A stretch of 64,000 nucleotides of DNA from Tretioscincus oriximinensis (Eukaryota; Chordata; Lepidosauria; Squamata; Gymnophthalmidae): NCBI GenBank assembly GCA_022410635.1, contig JAJVDF010000955.1, positions 85,181 to 149,180 of the forward strand, given 5' to 3'. The position numbers were made by a program, and so were the translations under genes. The notes beneath the pieces were generated by a model that worked only from the letters and a program-made list of their open reading frames with translations, made no database searches and had not been told where the DNA came from. Below, piece after piece: positions 22,877 to 34,254 of the stretch (positions are counted from its first letter, which is position 1; the number at the start of each line of letters is the position of its first letter).

Positions 22877-23424
22877 AGAGATTCCCAATCTGTAGGAATT
22901 CTCCCCCTGGGATATTATTAGAAATAAAATATATAATTAATATAACACATATAGCTGGAACTGGCTACCAAAAAGAGGCCTATGGGTAAGAATTTTTCAA
23001 AATTTTCCTTGGTCAAGCTGACCTCTATCTCAACTCAGGAACTTTCTTAATCTCTTTTCCTCACCCTAGGGGCACCTACATATGGTAGCCTCTTGGTTAA
23101 TGGCATTGAGACAAAGGGCTAGATAATCCCATCTAGATACAGGGAAGTCAACTGTTTGCTTTCCTTAAGGCAGGGGGTATTGCAACACAGAACCAGAGCC
23201 TAAAGCCTGCCCTATTGTCACTAAAGGAAGCCACTATTTACCGTCTTTCCCTTTCTGTATACTCTGTTATCTTTTCTTTGTTAAGATATCAATCAAGGGT
23301 CATCAGAGTCTGGACCCTTGGTATGAATCACCTTCCTGTCAAAGTATGATTGACAGGGGATCTCTTTGAGAGCTATAGTTCCAGTAATTACACACACCAC
23401 ACACACATACATCTATTTTCCTAT

Positions 23425-23737
23425 TGGTTACTGAACCCAGGCTGCACCCCCTTGGGAGGGGGCATAACGTGTCATGTGTGATGTCAGAGACCCACGGGGG
23501 ATATCCTCCACCCCTTTTACCTCGTCATAATTTGATACATGCCTTCTGATTCTGTACTCAATAAAAGTAGAGAATTCTCAACCTTCTGGAGGACTCCATA
23601 ACCCTGGGATCCTCCTGAGGCTACTTCTTATCCAAGTTGTGTTCCCGTGTGATTGCTGTTACACGTGTCTAGCACTCTGGTTGAGCTGCCTTCTTTGCCA
23701 TACTGGTGCGGAATAACGGGAAGCGAACCCCGTTACC
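23425..23737 (+). mobile_element. LTR fragment, 3' half (family of 58.56 kb)
   Basis: Shares CAGGCTGCACCCC-TTGGGAGG, GCCTTCTGAT, a polyadenylation signal AATAAA (23561-23566) and a terminus GCGAACCCCGTTA with the LTR at 58563-59275. No internal retroviral domains adjoin it. The 5' limit could not be placed. Confidence 0.6.
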
Positions 23738-23799
23738 AATCAAATAAACATTCGAGCCTGGGAAAATCTCCTTGCATTCCTCTGCAGAGTAAATCTGAG

Positions 23800-24130
23800 C
23801 GTGGTTTTTTAAAAAAAGGAAAGAATACGAGCTGTAATTGGCAAAGTCTTCAGTCCTGACTCGCCCCTCAGTGGAAACTGCCCATCAGCACCCAATTTAC
23901 ATTTTCCTCCATGCAGTGGGGAAAAATATTTAAGTTGACAAATAGGATATTTAACCTCGCAACAGATACTTGGCAGATCGTTATTAACAACTGTTACGGC
24001 CATGATTTATTCCCTATTATAAAAAGGGCATTATTTTGAGAATATGATTCAGAAATTAGCTCCAGTTTAGCGAGAGGCCTTGAGTGCCTGACCTCTTAAT
24101 AGCCTTATAACGATGTCATTTACCATGCAG
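23800..24130. other. Unique block, possible conserved noncoding DNA
   Basis: No repeat or exon recognised; contains several A/T-rich homeodomain-like words (CAATTTACA, CCTTATAAC). Inference from composition only. Confidence 0.3.
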
Positions 24131-24299
24131 TGGCTTAGTCAAGGCTGCCGCGTGAGGGCTGTTTTACCGCCCTGGTGCCCGTGGATCAGCCTGCCTGGGC
24201 CGCTGGGGAGAGAGGCAGGAGGATGGACAGAGCCCAGCCCAGTTGTGCCAAATGGAAGATCCTTTCTCCTGCCATCTCTGCGAACTTTCCCTGCCACTT

Positions 24300-24485
24300 C
24301 TCTAGGTGTAAGGGTTCAAGTGGAAGTCTTCCAGTTCAATTCTGCACAAAAACCAGCCGGGTGACCTTGGGCTGGTCACAGCTCTTCGGAGCTCTCTCAG
24401 CCCCGCCTACTTCCCCAGGTGCCTGTTGTGAAGGACAGAAGGTTATGAAAGCCGCTTCGATTCACTTTGGGTTGAGAAAAGCAAG
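24300..24485 (+). mobile_element. Sauria-like SINE, 5' truncated
   Basis: GTGACCTTGGGCTGGTCACAG and CTCTCTCAGCCCCGCCTACTT are the family body; the end is GGGTTGAGAAAAG rather than the usual AAATAAAT tail. Confidence 0.7.
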
Positions 24486-24629
24486 AGGTGAAAACAACTC
24501 TTCTTTTCCTTGCCTCCGAGGGGCTGTGCCAGAGCAGTGGCAATGCAAACCGCCTGGAGAACAGAGGGTTGTCAATTAAATCCCCAGAAACAGGAAGTTG
24601 CAATGCACTTTTGCACCAGAAGTTTGGAT

Positions 24630-25245
24630 TAAGAATTTATATCCCGTCCTTCACCCCAGGTCCGGGGTGGGGTGGGATGGGTGGTAACAGAAGACTAAAA
24701 GCAGCAAAAAAACACTTAAAATCAGCAAAACCTTTACAATATCCATATTCTCCCTTCCACCCTGGAAAGAGTCAAATTCCTGGGGGAAAGGGTGCAACTC
24801 TACCAGGTTCCAAAAGCTACACAGTGCCTGGTGAGCCTCTAGGGCAGACCTGGGCAAGGGGCGGCCCGAGGGCCACATGCGGCCCTCCTACTGTCTCTGA
24901 CCGGCTCGCCCCTCTTAGCTCAGAGTTATATACAGTATTGGGTAGAACTGAGTTAACTATATTAATCCGGCCCTCTAAAACCACCCCAATTTCTCATGCA
25001 GCCCCTTGGGAAAAATTAATTGCCCACCCCTGCTCTAGGGTGTGGAGCCCTCCTACGTGTCCCAACCCCCTGCACCTCTGAATGGGGGGGGGACACCCCC
25101 AAAGGCCTTCACCTTGAGATCTTAGTGCTTGGGCAGGTCTATATGGACGAAGGNGTCTCCCTCACGTAGCCAGGGCCCAAGCCGCTTAGGATTTTGTATG
25201 CNCTGGCAATCCACACTGTGCCCCTGCTCAAGAGGCCCATGTGAA
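24630..25245. repeat. Interspersed repeat R, carrying an hAT insertion
   Basis: Starts ATTTATATCCCGTCCTTCAC and contains CCTCTTAG..CACTT and GAGATCTTAGTGCTTGGGC words found again at 29849-30245 and 41815-42225. An hAT MITE with target duplication splits it at 24845-25032. Probably an old LINE 3' end; class not determined. Confidence 0.6.
24845..25032. mobile_element. hAT MITE copy 1 (188 bp)
   Basis: Terminal inverted repeats CAGACCTGGGCAA and TTGCCCACCCCTG, with a perfect 8-bp target duplication CTCTAGGG (24837-24844 and 25033-25040). Near-identical copies lie at 32714 and 49612. Confidence 0.92.
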
Positions 25246-25299
25246 GTTTTATTTTTTTCAGTTTTCCCTTTTTAAACCAGTCCTTCTCTGGCACTACAG

Positions 25300-25473
25300 G
25301 TGTGGGCAATCGACCTGGATTTGCACTACAGTGACCACCTGGCTTTGACGCAGGTCTTGCTATACGTGACGGACGGGACCCTGGATTGCACGCGAAGTCA
25401 TTTGGAGGTCAAGATCCTTCCAAAGCACCTCAAACATCATCACCACCATCAGAAGAAAGAGCCACCCAAGTCT
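25300..25473 (+). CDS. IQCH: IQCH exon with ATP-grasp-like metal site and His/Lys tail
   Basis: Acceptor GCACTACAG and donor TCT|GTAAGT bound 174 nt, 58 codons, phase 0 at both ends. It starts VWAIDLDLHYSDHLALTQ, which follows the previous exon without a gap and corresponds to the strand that in ATP-grasp enzymes carries the D/E-x-N-type metal ligands. The end is a low-complexity HHHHHQKKEPPKS linker, variable between vertebrates as far as I recall. No breaks. Confidence 0.93.
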
Positions 25474-26119
25474 GTAAGTCACGGCCTTCCCGGGATCTGG
25501 GATGGTGTAAAATCAAATGCACAAACTCTTACAAAATCTTTTACAGGGAGGAAATTTCTCCCATGGCCTAGCCCCGTCTGCTCTTTTATTTCTGACCCTG
25601 CTCCACTTCCTTTTGCCCACATGACTTCTGGGCCCGCCCATCACTGAGATGGCACCCCGGAATCAGAACCAGAAATGACATTGGGTGGGCAGGGCCAAAG
25701 GGGCTGGGGAGCAGGGAGAAAACAAAAGAGTGAGTGGGATCTGGGCAGGAGGAGGGGTGTCAGAATGGCATCAGGCAGTAGGCAGGGCAGAGGGGAGGGA
25801 GAATACTTAATCTCGTATGTGTGAGATTCTCATATAGTTTCTGGCGCTGTCCAATATTTAAATTTAGCAAGCGCACGCAGGAGGTCTTAACAAATTTTGA
25901 GGTTTTCTTTTTTCCCCTTGAAGTATTGCCAAGGTTATCAGGGGAAAAAAGCAGAATGGGTGTGTCAAAGAGGAAATTTCAGCAAGTGCAGTTTATAATG
26001 CCAGGAGCATCTGCTTAAATATTCCCTTTAGACATGCCGTTAAAGAAGCAACTTTGCTGTGCTAGTTTTTTCTGGTAAAATCTATAAGTTTGGGATATTT
26101 GTGTNTAGGAAAAGGAACA

Positions 26120-26335
26120 GAGAGACAGTTTGGTGCAGTGGTTAGAGCATTGGACTCTTATCTGGTAGCCTCCCAGTTCTATTCCACCCTTAAGCCATTA
26201 AGCCATCTGGGTGACCTTGGGCTAATCTCAGTTCTTTAGAACTCTCTCAGCCCTGCCTGCTTCAGAGGGCGTCTGTTGTGGAAAAAGCAACAAAAGCTAT
26301 GTTGTTGTTGAAAGGCGTGTTATAAATAAACATTA
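26120..26335 (+). mobile_element. Sauria-like SINE
   Basis: Head GACAGTTTGGTGCAGTGGTTAG, body CTCTCAGCCCTGCCTGCTTC, end TGTTATAAATAAAC. Confidence 0.8.
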
Positions 26336-26513
26336 TTAAGAACAAGATGTAGAAGGTCAGAAAATTATCTGCTTCTCCCACAAATAGGCTGTTTGTTTTC
26401 TCCCTCTCTATGCACTAGTCCTTCTATCCTCAGCATTTTCTCTCCCTGCATTCTTACTTTTCACATCATCGAGTAGGTGTCTNAGACTACACACATGCTT
26501 TGTTCCCCTAGCC

Positions 26514-26841
26514 TAGGGGTCCTCAAACTACGGCTAGAGGGCCATATGTGGCCCGCTGAGGACATCTATCTGGCCCACAACAGCACCTGCCGCTTCCCTC
26601 CCTCCTTTCTTTTCTGAGTTTCCTCTCTCTTTCCCTTCTTTCCTCCCCTCCTCCCCCTCTTCCTCCTCCCTTCCTGGCTCCAGCCTCTTCAGCTGTGTCT
26701 AGGAGAGGAACATGGGATTCAGATAAGATATGGGCAGTGTTCATAGGATGTTCATAGTTTTTTAAAAAACTATAGTCCGGCCCTGCAATGGTCTGAGGGA
26801 TAGTGAACTGGTCCCCTGTTTAGAAAGTTTGAGGACCCCTG
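26514..26841. mobile_element. hAT MITE with CCTCAAACT-type termini
   Basis: Left end TAGGGGTCCTCAAACTACGG and right end AAAGTTTGAGGACCCCTG are inverted. Flanks CCCTAGCC (26506-26513) and CCCTAATC (26842-26849) are an imperfect 8-bp target duplication. Interior is a CT-rich filler without a transposase. The termini resemble hAT families reported to have moved horizontally among tetrapods; that link is inference. Confidence 0.75.
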
Positions 26842-26979
26842 CCCTAATCTTAAGGAACTTCTCAATGGTCCTTCTGAACCAGCTCTCCAGCCATTCTAAT
26901 CCAGGTATCCGTTCTCACAGTGGAAACCAGTTGTATATGGGANCCCATAAACACCTATCTTGCTTTGTCCAGCCAAGTT

Positions 26980-27011
26980 GTAAGAACTTAAGAACAGCCA
27001 TGCTGAGTTAG
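26980..27011 (-). mobile_element. Short CR1 3' end
   Basis: AAGAACTTAAGAACAGCC..GCTGAGTTAGGCC matches the reverse of the CR1 subfamily 3' terminus and abuts the SINE. Confidence 0.5.
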
Positions 27012-27315
27012 GCCTGTCGCTTAGGGATCTGTCTCTCAGCTGGGAGATGGGGTTTCAAAGCCCTTTGTTGGACATGGGGAGGGGTGAGCACTTTCCACTA
27101 GCCTGTAGCTCTAGCCAACCCAGCTATTCAAAAGCAGGAACTGCAAGAAATTGCAACTGACTGCAAGTAAATACATGCAGCCTGGTGGGGAAAATAGAAT
27201 GTCAGCCTTGGGGCAAAATACCCTTGTAAACCGCTTTGAGTCCCTTTGAAAGGTGACAAAAGCAGGTTATAAGAACCCAGTTCTTCTTCTGCTTCTGCTT
27301 CTTCTTCTTCTAACA
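27012..27315 (+). mobile_element. SINE family A, head slightly truncated
   Basis: Begins inside the tRNA-like head (CTGTCGCTTAGGGATCTG), retains GGGGTTTCAAAGCCC, the body and a CTT/CTG tail. Confidence 0.82.
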
Positions 27316-27617
27316 ACAACAACAATAATTCCGCCACCGCTGGCACTGCTGCAACGGGCTAATTTCGCTAGTAAGTAAATGAATAACTGTTTCAATTCCG
27401 ACATGGTGCCAGGATGAACCTGTCTTTTTACACCCTGTCTGGATGTGGCTTTTGCCACACGATTCTGAAAAGTTCACCTGAAAGTTTGCTGAGATTCAGA
27501 CCTTCGTCAAGCTTATCTTATCTGTCCCAGCAGCCCTCGTTTTAGAAATGAAGCATAATCCATTACAACTTTTTAAAATTAAGATTCTGTCCTACGATCC
27601 CTCAAGATCTCACACAC

Positions 27618-27742
27618 ATAGTCCCCACTGAGACTTATTTTGGGTTATATCTCAGTACAGAGCTTGGCCATCCACATACCAGTATAGACGATGGAAGGCC
27701 CCATTCAGGGCCTGCCATATCCTACACTAGCATGTAGATGGC
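27618..27742. mobile_element. Palindromic MITE copy
   Basis: Starts AGTCCCCACTGAGACTTATT; arms ACCAGTATAGACGATGG...GCCATATCCTACACTAGC fold on a GGCCCC-ATT-GGGCC centre. Confidence 0.65.
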
Positions 27743-27849
27743 AGGCTTCTATTCTAATGCACTGGAGTCAACCCACTATCTTTTCAGAAGTCCAAAGACA
27801 TAAACAAAGGAGAAACCTTCTCTTCCCGCTCCCCAGCTCTGTAATGAAT

Positions 27850-28370
27850 GATTAAATAAAAACACTTTATGTGAAATTATGATGTTAATAATGCTTCCTT
27901 CCTGGCAAATTTATTACACATTCACTAGGCCTTTTCCTTTGATTTTGATAAAATGAGGCAGCGGCCAAGTACAAAATGATGCCTTTTATTTTTAGAAAAA
28001 TCTTCTCTCTTTTTTTTTTGTTTGCAAGAGCAAATTTCCTAGATACTGCTGCTACTGTAATTATGTACAAAACCAATCGCTCATTATAGTTAGGATACAT
28101 TATCTTCGAGACAGATGAGGCTAAATAAGTAAGACATTAATAATTCATCCAGCACTTCATTATGCATGTGTTTGTCTGCTTTTGTAGCTGAAATAAGCAC
28201 CTCATCAAAGCCGGGCCGGCGTTTAAACAATAGTTCTGTGTTATTGCGCCCACGTTCGAGTTTACGCTTGTTAAACTGCTGCTTGGACTATTTTATCAAG
28301 CGTTCATTTTTGCTTCATTTGTGGCCTTCTGTTGCCAAAAGCCAATTTCGGGAAGGTTTGGAGGCCTGAT
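27850..28370. other. Unique block, possible conserved noncoding DNA
   Basis: No repeat recognised. Rich in ATTA words (TTAATAATTCATC, GTTTAAACAAT) and free of CR1/SINE sequence although surrounded by it. The opposite-strand and + strand open frames are short and lack splice sites. Confidence 0.35.
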
Positions 28371-28574
28371 TTAGCAGTGGGAAGGCATGGCTCTCTGTGC
28401 AAACGGAGCTACAGCTGGGTGTTGTCCCTGTTGCCAAATAAATGGCGGAACAGCACCCAGCCAGACCCCCAAGAGTCGGCCGCGGGGGTTTGCCAACATT
28501 GACCAGGGAAATACTTTGTCCCCGCACAACGAGTGGAAAGGCCACAGACTGTGCCAGTGAAAAGCCACACACAG

Positions 28575-28880
28575 AAGAAGAAGAAGAACTTGGTTCTTAT
28601 ACCCCGCTTTTCTCACCTTTCAAAGGGACTCAAAGCGGCTTACAAGGATATATTTTGCCCAAAGGCTTCCATTCTATNTTCCCCACCAGGCTATGGTGGT
28701 TCTCATGTATCTACTTGCAGTCAGTTGCCATTTCTTGCAATTCATGCTTTCGAATAGCTGGGTTGGCTAGAGCTACAGGCTAGTGGAAGGTGCTCAGCCC
28801 TCCCCACGTCCCACACAGGGCTTCGAAACCCCATCTCCCAGGCGAGAGACGGATTCCTAAGCGACTGAGCTATCTGTGCC
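28575..28880 (-). mobile_element. SINE family A
   Basis: Minus strand: head ending in GATAGCTCAGTCGCTTAGGA, B-box GGGTTTCGAAGCCC, CTT tail at 28575-28590. Confidence 0.88.
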
Positions 28881-28906
28881 TGTACAGAGGGGTACACATG
28901 TGTACA

Positions 28907-29165
28907 CAGAGATCCAGTTTGATGCAATGGTTAGAGTGTTGGGCTCTTATGTTTTAGAAACCCCGGGTTCAACTCCACAGTTCTACAGGATGAAGCTAAC
29001 TGGGTGATCTTGGGCCAACCTCAGTTCTTTAGAACTCTCTCAGAGCCACCTACTTCACAGGGTGTCTGTTGTGGAGAAAGAAANAAAAGCTATGTTCGCC
29101 GCCCTTTGGTTGGCCACCCTGAGACCTTCGGGTATAGGACAGGGTATAAGTGCAAACAAACAAAC
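28907..29165 (+). mobile_element. Sauria-like SINE
   Basis: Head GATCCAGTTTGATGCAATGG, B-box GGGTTCAACTCC, tail AAACAAACAAAC. Confidence 0.8.
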
Positions 29166-29209
29166 ATTTAGTTAGTTAGTTGGTTTCACTTCTANATGGT
29201 TTCACACGC

Positions 29210-29480
29210 AAGGGTCTTTTCAGGGGCCTTCTCAGTGGCAGCCCCCAGACTGTGGGATAATCATCACTGAATTCGTTCAGAAAATCTCTAAAGGCGCCCC
29301 TCTTTTAGCCTGGGCTTTGGTTGAAGTAAATGCTTTCCCTCANGCCAACTTTGTTTCAACAGACTGTTGTTTTTAATGTTAACTCTGTGCCTTGTTTTCA
29401 TTGTTAGCAGCTTTGAGACCTTCAGGTGTAGGGTGGAATAAAAGTGTAAATAAATAAATAAATAAAATAATAAAAGATAC
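29210..29480. repeat. Interspersed repeat with SINE-like 3' end
   Basis: CAGTGGCAGCCCCCAGACTGTGG also occurs (diverged) at 31445 and 49330; the end GTAAATAAATAAATAAATAA is shared with the SINE tails. Confidence 0.5.
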
Positions 29481-29587
29481 AGAATTAACATNAAAAACAA
29501 CAGTTTGAAAGTGGGGACAGAAGAGCCGTTTCTTCAACCAAAGGCCAGGTTAAACTGGTAACCTTTACTTACTCATTTTTCTTGTTT

Positions 29588-29848
29588 AGCGAGCCAGTTT
29601 GGTGTAGTGGTTGAGTGTTGGACTCGTACCTGGTAGTCTCCTGGTTCGACTCCCCACTCCTCTTACGAAAGCCAGCTGGGTGACCTTGGGCCAGTCACAG
29701 TTCTTTGAACTCTCTCAGCCCCACCTACTCCATAGGGTGTCTGTTGTGGAGAAAGCAACAAAAGCTATGTGCACCGCTCTACGGTTGGCCGCCCTGAGAC
29801 CTTCGGGTATAGGGTGGGATACAAATACAAATAAATAAATAAAAATAA
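29588..29848 (+). mobile_element. Sauria-like SINE (best-preserved copy)
   Basis: GAGCCAGTTTGGTGTAGTGG head, CTGGTTCGACTCC B-box, complete body and AAATAAATAAATAAA end. Confidence 0.85.
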
Positions 29849-30245
29849 AGTTATATCCCAGCTGTCACCATTGGGCCCAGGGCAGGTAGCANTACATAAT
29901 GATAAAAAAAAATACAAATTAATAAAACATTTTAAAAGATCCATACGCTCCCTACCTTCTTTCCTTCCCTCCCTGAAAGAACAGAACGCAGAGGGAGCTA
30001 TTTAAAAGCCAAAAGCATGGGTGAAGGAATATGCTTTTACCAAGCACCAAAATCTAAACAGTTTTGGTGCCTGGCGAGCCTCTGGAGGGGGCCACCACAG
30101 ACAAGGCCTCCTACATGCCCCTACCCCTTGCATCTCTGAAAGAGGAGAAACTCCCAGAAGACCTTCTCCGTGAGATCTTAGTGCATGGGCCGGTCTACAT
30201 GGGAGACGGTGCCTCTTCCAAAGGCCCCAGGACGAATCACACAAA
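29849..30245. repeat. Interspersed repeat R
   Basis: Same family as 24630 and 41815: TTATATCCCAGC start and CTTCTCCGTGAGATCTTAGTG core. Confidence 0.6.
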
Positions 30246-30978
30246 GAACGCAAGTAGTAAAACGCCATGTTAAAATACAAGTAGGTCCTGAATTTATGGG
30301 CTAACCAGGGGCCAGACGCTTTTGCTTGTAAAACAGGAACTTGTAAAGCAGGAGCTTTAGGCACTCAGCTTTTAGGAAACTGCCCAAGGGGCATGCTCAT
30401 AAGGAAGTTGCCTTGCAAAGGAAGAGTTTGTAAAGTGAGGGGTTGACCTGAAGCATTCCACCCCTATTATCACCCAGCCATCCCGGCAGCCCCACTATGT
30501 GACACACAATGGTGGGTCAGGCAGACTGTGGCCTCACCCGGCACGATGGCTCCTCATAGGTTCTCATGTTGAGCCTCCAACCTCACAGGGCTGAAGCCAC
30601 GTGTTTTGAACTGGAAGAGTTATTATACGAGGAGACGACAGGCAGGAGCCTTCTGATGAGGCTATCGTGGGGTTTAAAGAACCACACACAGTGCCCTCTT
30701 ACAGCTTTGGTTTACTCCTGCTGCAGCAATTTAGCCAGGGGGCTGGTAGCACTTTGGGGACCATCAAGAAAAAGGGAGGCCACGGCCCCTTCTTCAGAAG
30801 GGCCTTTGGAATCTGCTAGAACAGGATGTTACCTGACTTCTTTTTTAAAAAAAATCAGACTGTAGCTACCCACTTTGATGCTGAAACTGGACTATGTTAG
30901 AGCTTCATAAAAGTTGGCTCTTTTTTGCTTTTTTTTTTCTTGGGTTTTCTTTCTCAATCTCTCTTTCTTTTGCACCAG

Positions 30979-31101
30979 CCGTACGCGGTCAGCCGATGGG
31001 CTGTTGTGAGTAATTCGATCAGGCATACCAATTTTATCCTCATCTATTACAACGTTTTTCTCCAGATGTGCAAAGCTCATGGGATCGGATATGATGTCCA
31101 G
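30979..31101 (+). CDS. IQCH: IQCH exon
   Basis: Acceptor TTTCTTTTGCACCAG and donor CAG|GTAAGA; 123 nt, 41 codons, phase 0 on both sides. It encodes PYAVSRWAVVSNSIRHTN followed by a hydrophobic strand (FILIYYNVF) and CKAHGIGYDVQ, the latter a well-conserved IQCH segment. It continues the ATP-grasp-like domain directly after the His/Lys linker. No breaks. Confidence 0.93.
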
Positions 31102-31439
31102 GTAAGAAAGCATTGAAGTTCACACTTAATAAAACAAAACACCTTGAAGTTTGAAAAAGTAAAATATACATGGGTGGGTGGATGGGTAGATAGATGGATG
31201 GATGGAAGGACGGAGGGAGGGAGGGAAGGAGGATGGATGGTTAAAGTAAAGATGGTGTAGTCAGATTATCACCAGCAGAGGCCAGCTGAGGTTGCCTCTC
31301 TGGCTCTTGCTTCCAGAGCTCCCTATAATCCATCCATGTGGCTCCTGAGTGGGCAGAGACTGGCAGCCTGGGTAATCCAAATACTTAGTTCTTCGACAAT
31401 CCAGGAGGAAAGTCCATGAAGTGTGGACCATGGGTGTGG

Positions 31440-31680
31440 ACACTTAGGGGGGCTTTCTCGGGGGTAGCCCCCAGATTATGAAACCGTCTCCCTTCTAGGC
31501 TGCATCACACATCTATACAGTTCCTGTTTAGGCATCTGGTGAAGATGCACCTGTTCACCGTAGGTTGAGCCAAAATTTACCCTCTCCTTGCAGGCACCAT
31601 TTTTAACTGTCCTTTTTAACTGGCTTTTAAGATTTTTCTGCTGTGATCTGCCCTGAGACCTTTGGGTACAGTAACCAACT
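31440..31680. repeat. Diverged interspersed repeat
   Basis: GCCCCCAGATTATG, GGTGAAGATGCACCTGTTCACC and TGCCCTGAGACCTTTGGGTA words recur at 29230 and 49320-49520. Confidence 0.5.
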
Positions 31681-31951
31681 TTGTGGTTTGATCCTTAAAG
31701 ACAGAGGCAGCCTCAGGACTTACCCAACGTAAGGTGTAACCACAGCCACAATGAAGAAAGACCAAGGCTTGTTCTTATGCATTCCTTTTTATGTTATTGA
31801 TGCTGCCGATGCATCCAATTAACTGCTGCTTTTCCCTTCTGACGACCACACCTAGGACAGTCCGGGGTAATACGTTGGAAGGAATACTGCTGTACTTAGA
31901 ATATAGGCCCTGTGTAGATTCTGCACTAACATTCTTCCCTGTATTTGACAG

Positions 31952-32013
31952 GAAAAAATAGGCACGGTTTTGACCCTGTTTGAAGATCAGAAAAGGTCTA
32001 GATTTGGAATAAT
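31952..32013 (+). CDS. IQCH: IQCH short exon
   Basis: The acceptor is GTATTTGACAG and the donor AAT|GTAAGT. The 62-nt exon encodes EKIGTVLTLFEDQKRSRFGI plus two bases (phase 2). It is too short to be found by ORF length and was recognised from its splice sites, phase and IQCH-like sequence. The next exon supplies the one missing base. Confidence 0.9.
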
Positions 32014-32713
32014 GTAAGTCCACAAGACCAGTCTGCAAAACAATGCTTGGGTCCAGCATCAACCCTGTTGGCCTTGAAAGAGCAACAGCTGGGACTCCTG
32101 ACCCCTGAGCAGCAGGTCCCTCCCTGCGTCTTCATTAGGGTCCCTGCTGAAATTACAGCACACGTGAGAACTCTGGTTCCGGGTCCTGTCTAGCCACTGC
32201 CTCCTGGCTCAAGCCCAGCTAAACAGCCAAGTGCCCTTCTCTCTCAGTTGGGAATGGAACAGAATGGACTGCTAGCAGAGGATTTTACCAGAGAACCTCC
32301 CAGTTTGAAATGCCCTTTCTTAGCCCATCGAGAAGGGACAACAGCTGTTTGCTTCCAATGATGGGGGCAGTTTGACTGGAAAGTGAGGTTTGGTCAGGGT
32401 TGCTTATAATAGCTCCTGGGTTTTTCATTTTCTAACAGGTGGCTGCAGTTCAGTGGTAAAACAAGCTGACTGGAAAGCAAAGGGCATAGCTAACACACAC
32501 ACACAAAGCAAAACAGCAAGGGGGTCTTTTAGCACCTTAGAGATTAACAGGAAATTTGACTGAAGAAGTAGACTTGTTTATAGTCTGTCTGTCTGTTGGT
32601 CGTGCTATGAGCTCCCTTTGCTAGACAGTTTGGATCTGGAATTTCTTTGAATTCTCCTTTCTTGTCAGTTTGCTTTACCTCTTTGCTTTCTCTGCTAAGG
32701 CATCGGCCTAGAG

Positions 32714-32902
32714 CAGACCTGGGCAAGGGGCGGCCCGAGGGCCACATGCAGCCATCCTACTGTCTCTGACCGGCCCGNCCCTCTTAGCTCAGAGTTATAT
32801 ACAGTATTGGGTAGAACTGAGTTAACTATATTAATCCGGCCCTCTAAAACCACCCCAATTTCTCATGCGGCCCCTTGGGAAAAATTAATTGCCCACCCCT
32901 GG
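32714..32902. mobile_element. hAT MITE copy 2 (189 bp)
   Basis: Same termini as copy 1, with perfect 8-bp target duplication GCCTAGAG (32706-32713 and 32903-32910). Confidence 0.92.
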
Positions 32903-33306
32903 CCTAGAGGGAGGTGTGGAGGTGCCTGGGCTACGGTTAACCAGGGCTGCAGCTACCCAACTCCCAACCTGGCATGTCAACGTGGGCAACCCCATGGCTG
33001 CTTCATCTTACCACCTATATTAACCAGAAGCACCAAACAGCTCAACTTCCACCGGCAAAGCCGCTCGCTCTCCTCCACCACTTGATTAATAAAAATTATT
33101 TATTGCCCAAATCCGTTCTACTGACAAGTTAAAATGGAGCCTCATCTTTCATATCTCCCTGAAGATTGCCACCTTACGAGATTGAAAATACTCATTAAAC
33201 TCCACCGGCTGATGAGGGTGGGAGTGGAGTGGGGGGGGGGGGGATTGTATTTTAAGCACCTGAAAGGAACGATCGGCAAAGTCATTTGTTTGGGTGTCAT
33301 TAACAG

Positions 33307-33415
33307 AACAATCGGGGAGCATCTCCAGGGGGTCCTCACGACCTTTGCTCAGCAGCTCTTCGTCATCTATCAAGAATTATCAGCACCTAATATGCATGCC
33401 GAGACCAATTTTAAG
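33307..33415 (+). CDS. IQCH: IQCH exon
   Basis: Acceptor GTCATTAACAG, donor AAG|GTGAGG; 109 nt, completing the split codon then 36 codons, ending in phase 0. It encodes [18 protein letters not shown] and ISAPNM-like text ([13 protein letters not shown]), a hallmark IQCH segment near the carboxy end. The predicted helix packs at the end of the ATP-grasp-like domain by analogy with the family. Confidence 0.93.
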
Positions 33416-34254
33416 GTGAGGTGTTAATTAACTAACGATCCCAGTTAAATTTCTGCTGGAAAACCGAGGACGCCTTATGCTGTGCTGTGAACAAGCGCAA
33501 AGCTGCCCAGGCCCCTTTCCTTAGCAGCGCAGGTTTTACAGTCCAGGGGTCAATAGCTAAGAGTCCCAATGAATCTGTTAGTTAAATTTAAATTTTTTCC
33601 GATGTGGCCATAAAGATTGGTTTATGCTGGGCGGGTGGGAGCAGAGTTTCTCGGCCCTGCTGAATGGCAAAGGAAGATATTTCATGCCCTTGTTGCCGAC
33701 AGATACCTGTGCCTGTCTTACAGTAAGGCATACTGGATGGTTTAAACTTTATTATGGAATCTGAAACGGTGCTACACAGGCTCTCCTTGGGTCTCTCATC
33801 CTTCAAAAGCCTGGAGGAAAATACGGGCCTCTGCCTTGTGCTGATACATGGTAGGAGGAGGCACGGCACAAAATAATCAGCTAGCGAGGACCCGTGGCTT
33901 TCCATAGTTCCCCTGCATGATATCTGTCATCGTCACAAGACTGATAGGGAAGAAGTTTGCAGCTTCTTCAGGTGCACGAAGTGAGTGGGCAGGTTGTTTA
34001 TAGCAGATAAGGGGGTTATGGCACCACCACAGAACACCAGAGCAAACAACAAGCAGCTTGCCTGCATAAACAAAATACTCCACTAAGGTAAGCATAAATA
34101 CAGAATAAAAATCACATAAGGAATCCCATTCATGGATATCCCTGAGATTCCACAATACAGCTTCTCTATACACAAACGAAACAAAAGACAAAAAACATAA
34201 AATACAGTGACTGCAATTCTCAAAAAGATATGCAGACTATTTATAAACTATATA

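Larger units (their letters stand above)
15581..25299 (+). other. Large IQCH intron (9.7 kb)
   Basis: Flanked by phase-0 exons. It carries MITEs, SINEs, an LTR fragment and an hAT MITE listed separately, plus unique stretches at 15600-17080 and 19820-20990. One exon-like block at 21000-21143 lies inside it and is discussed as a finding. I saw no other IQCH exon. Confidence 0.7.
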
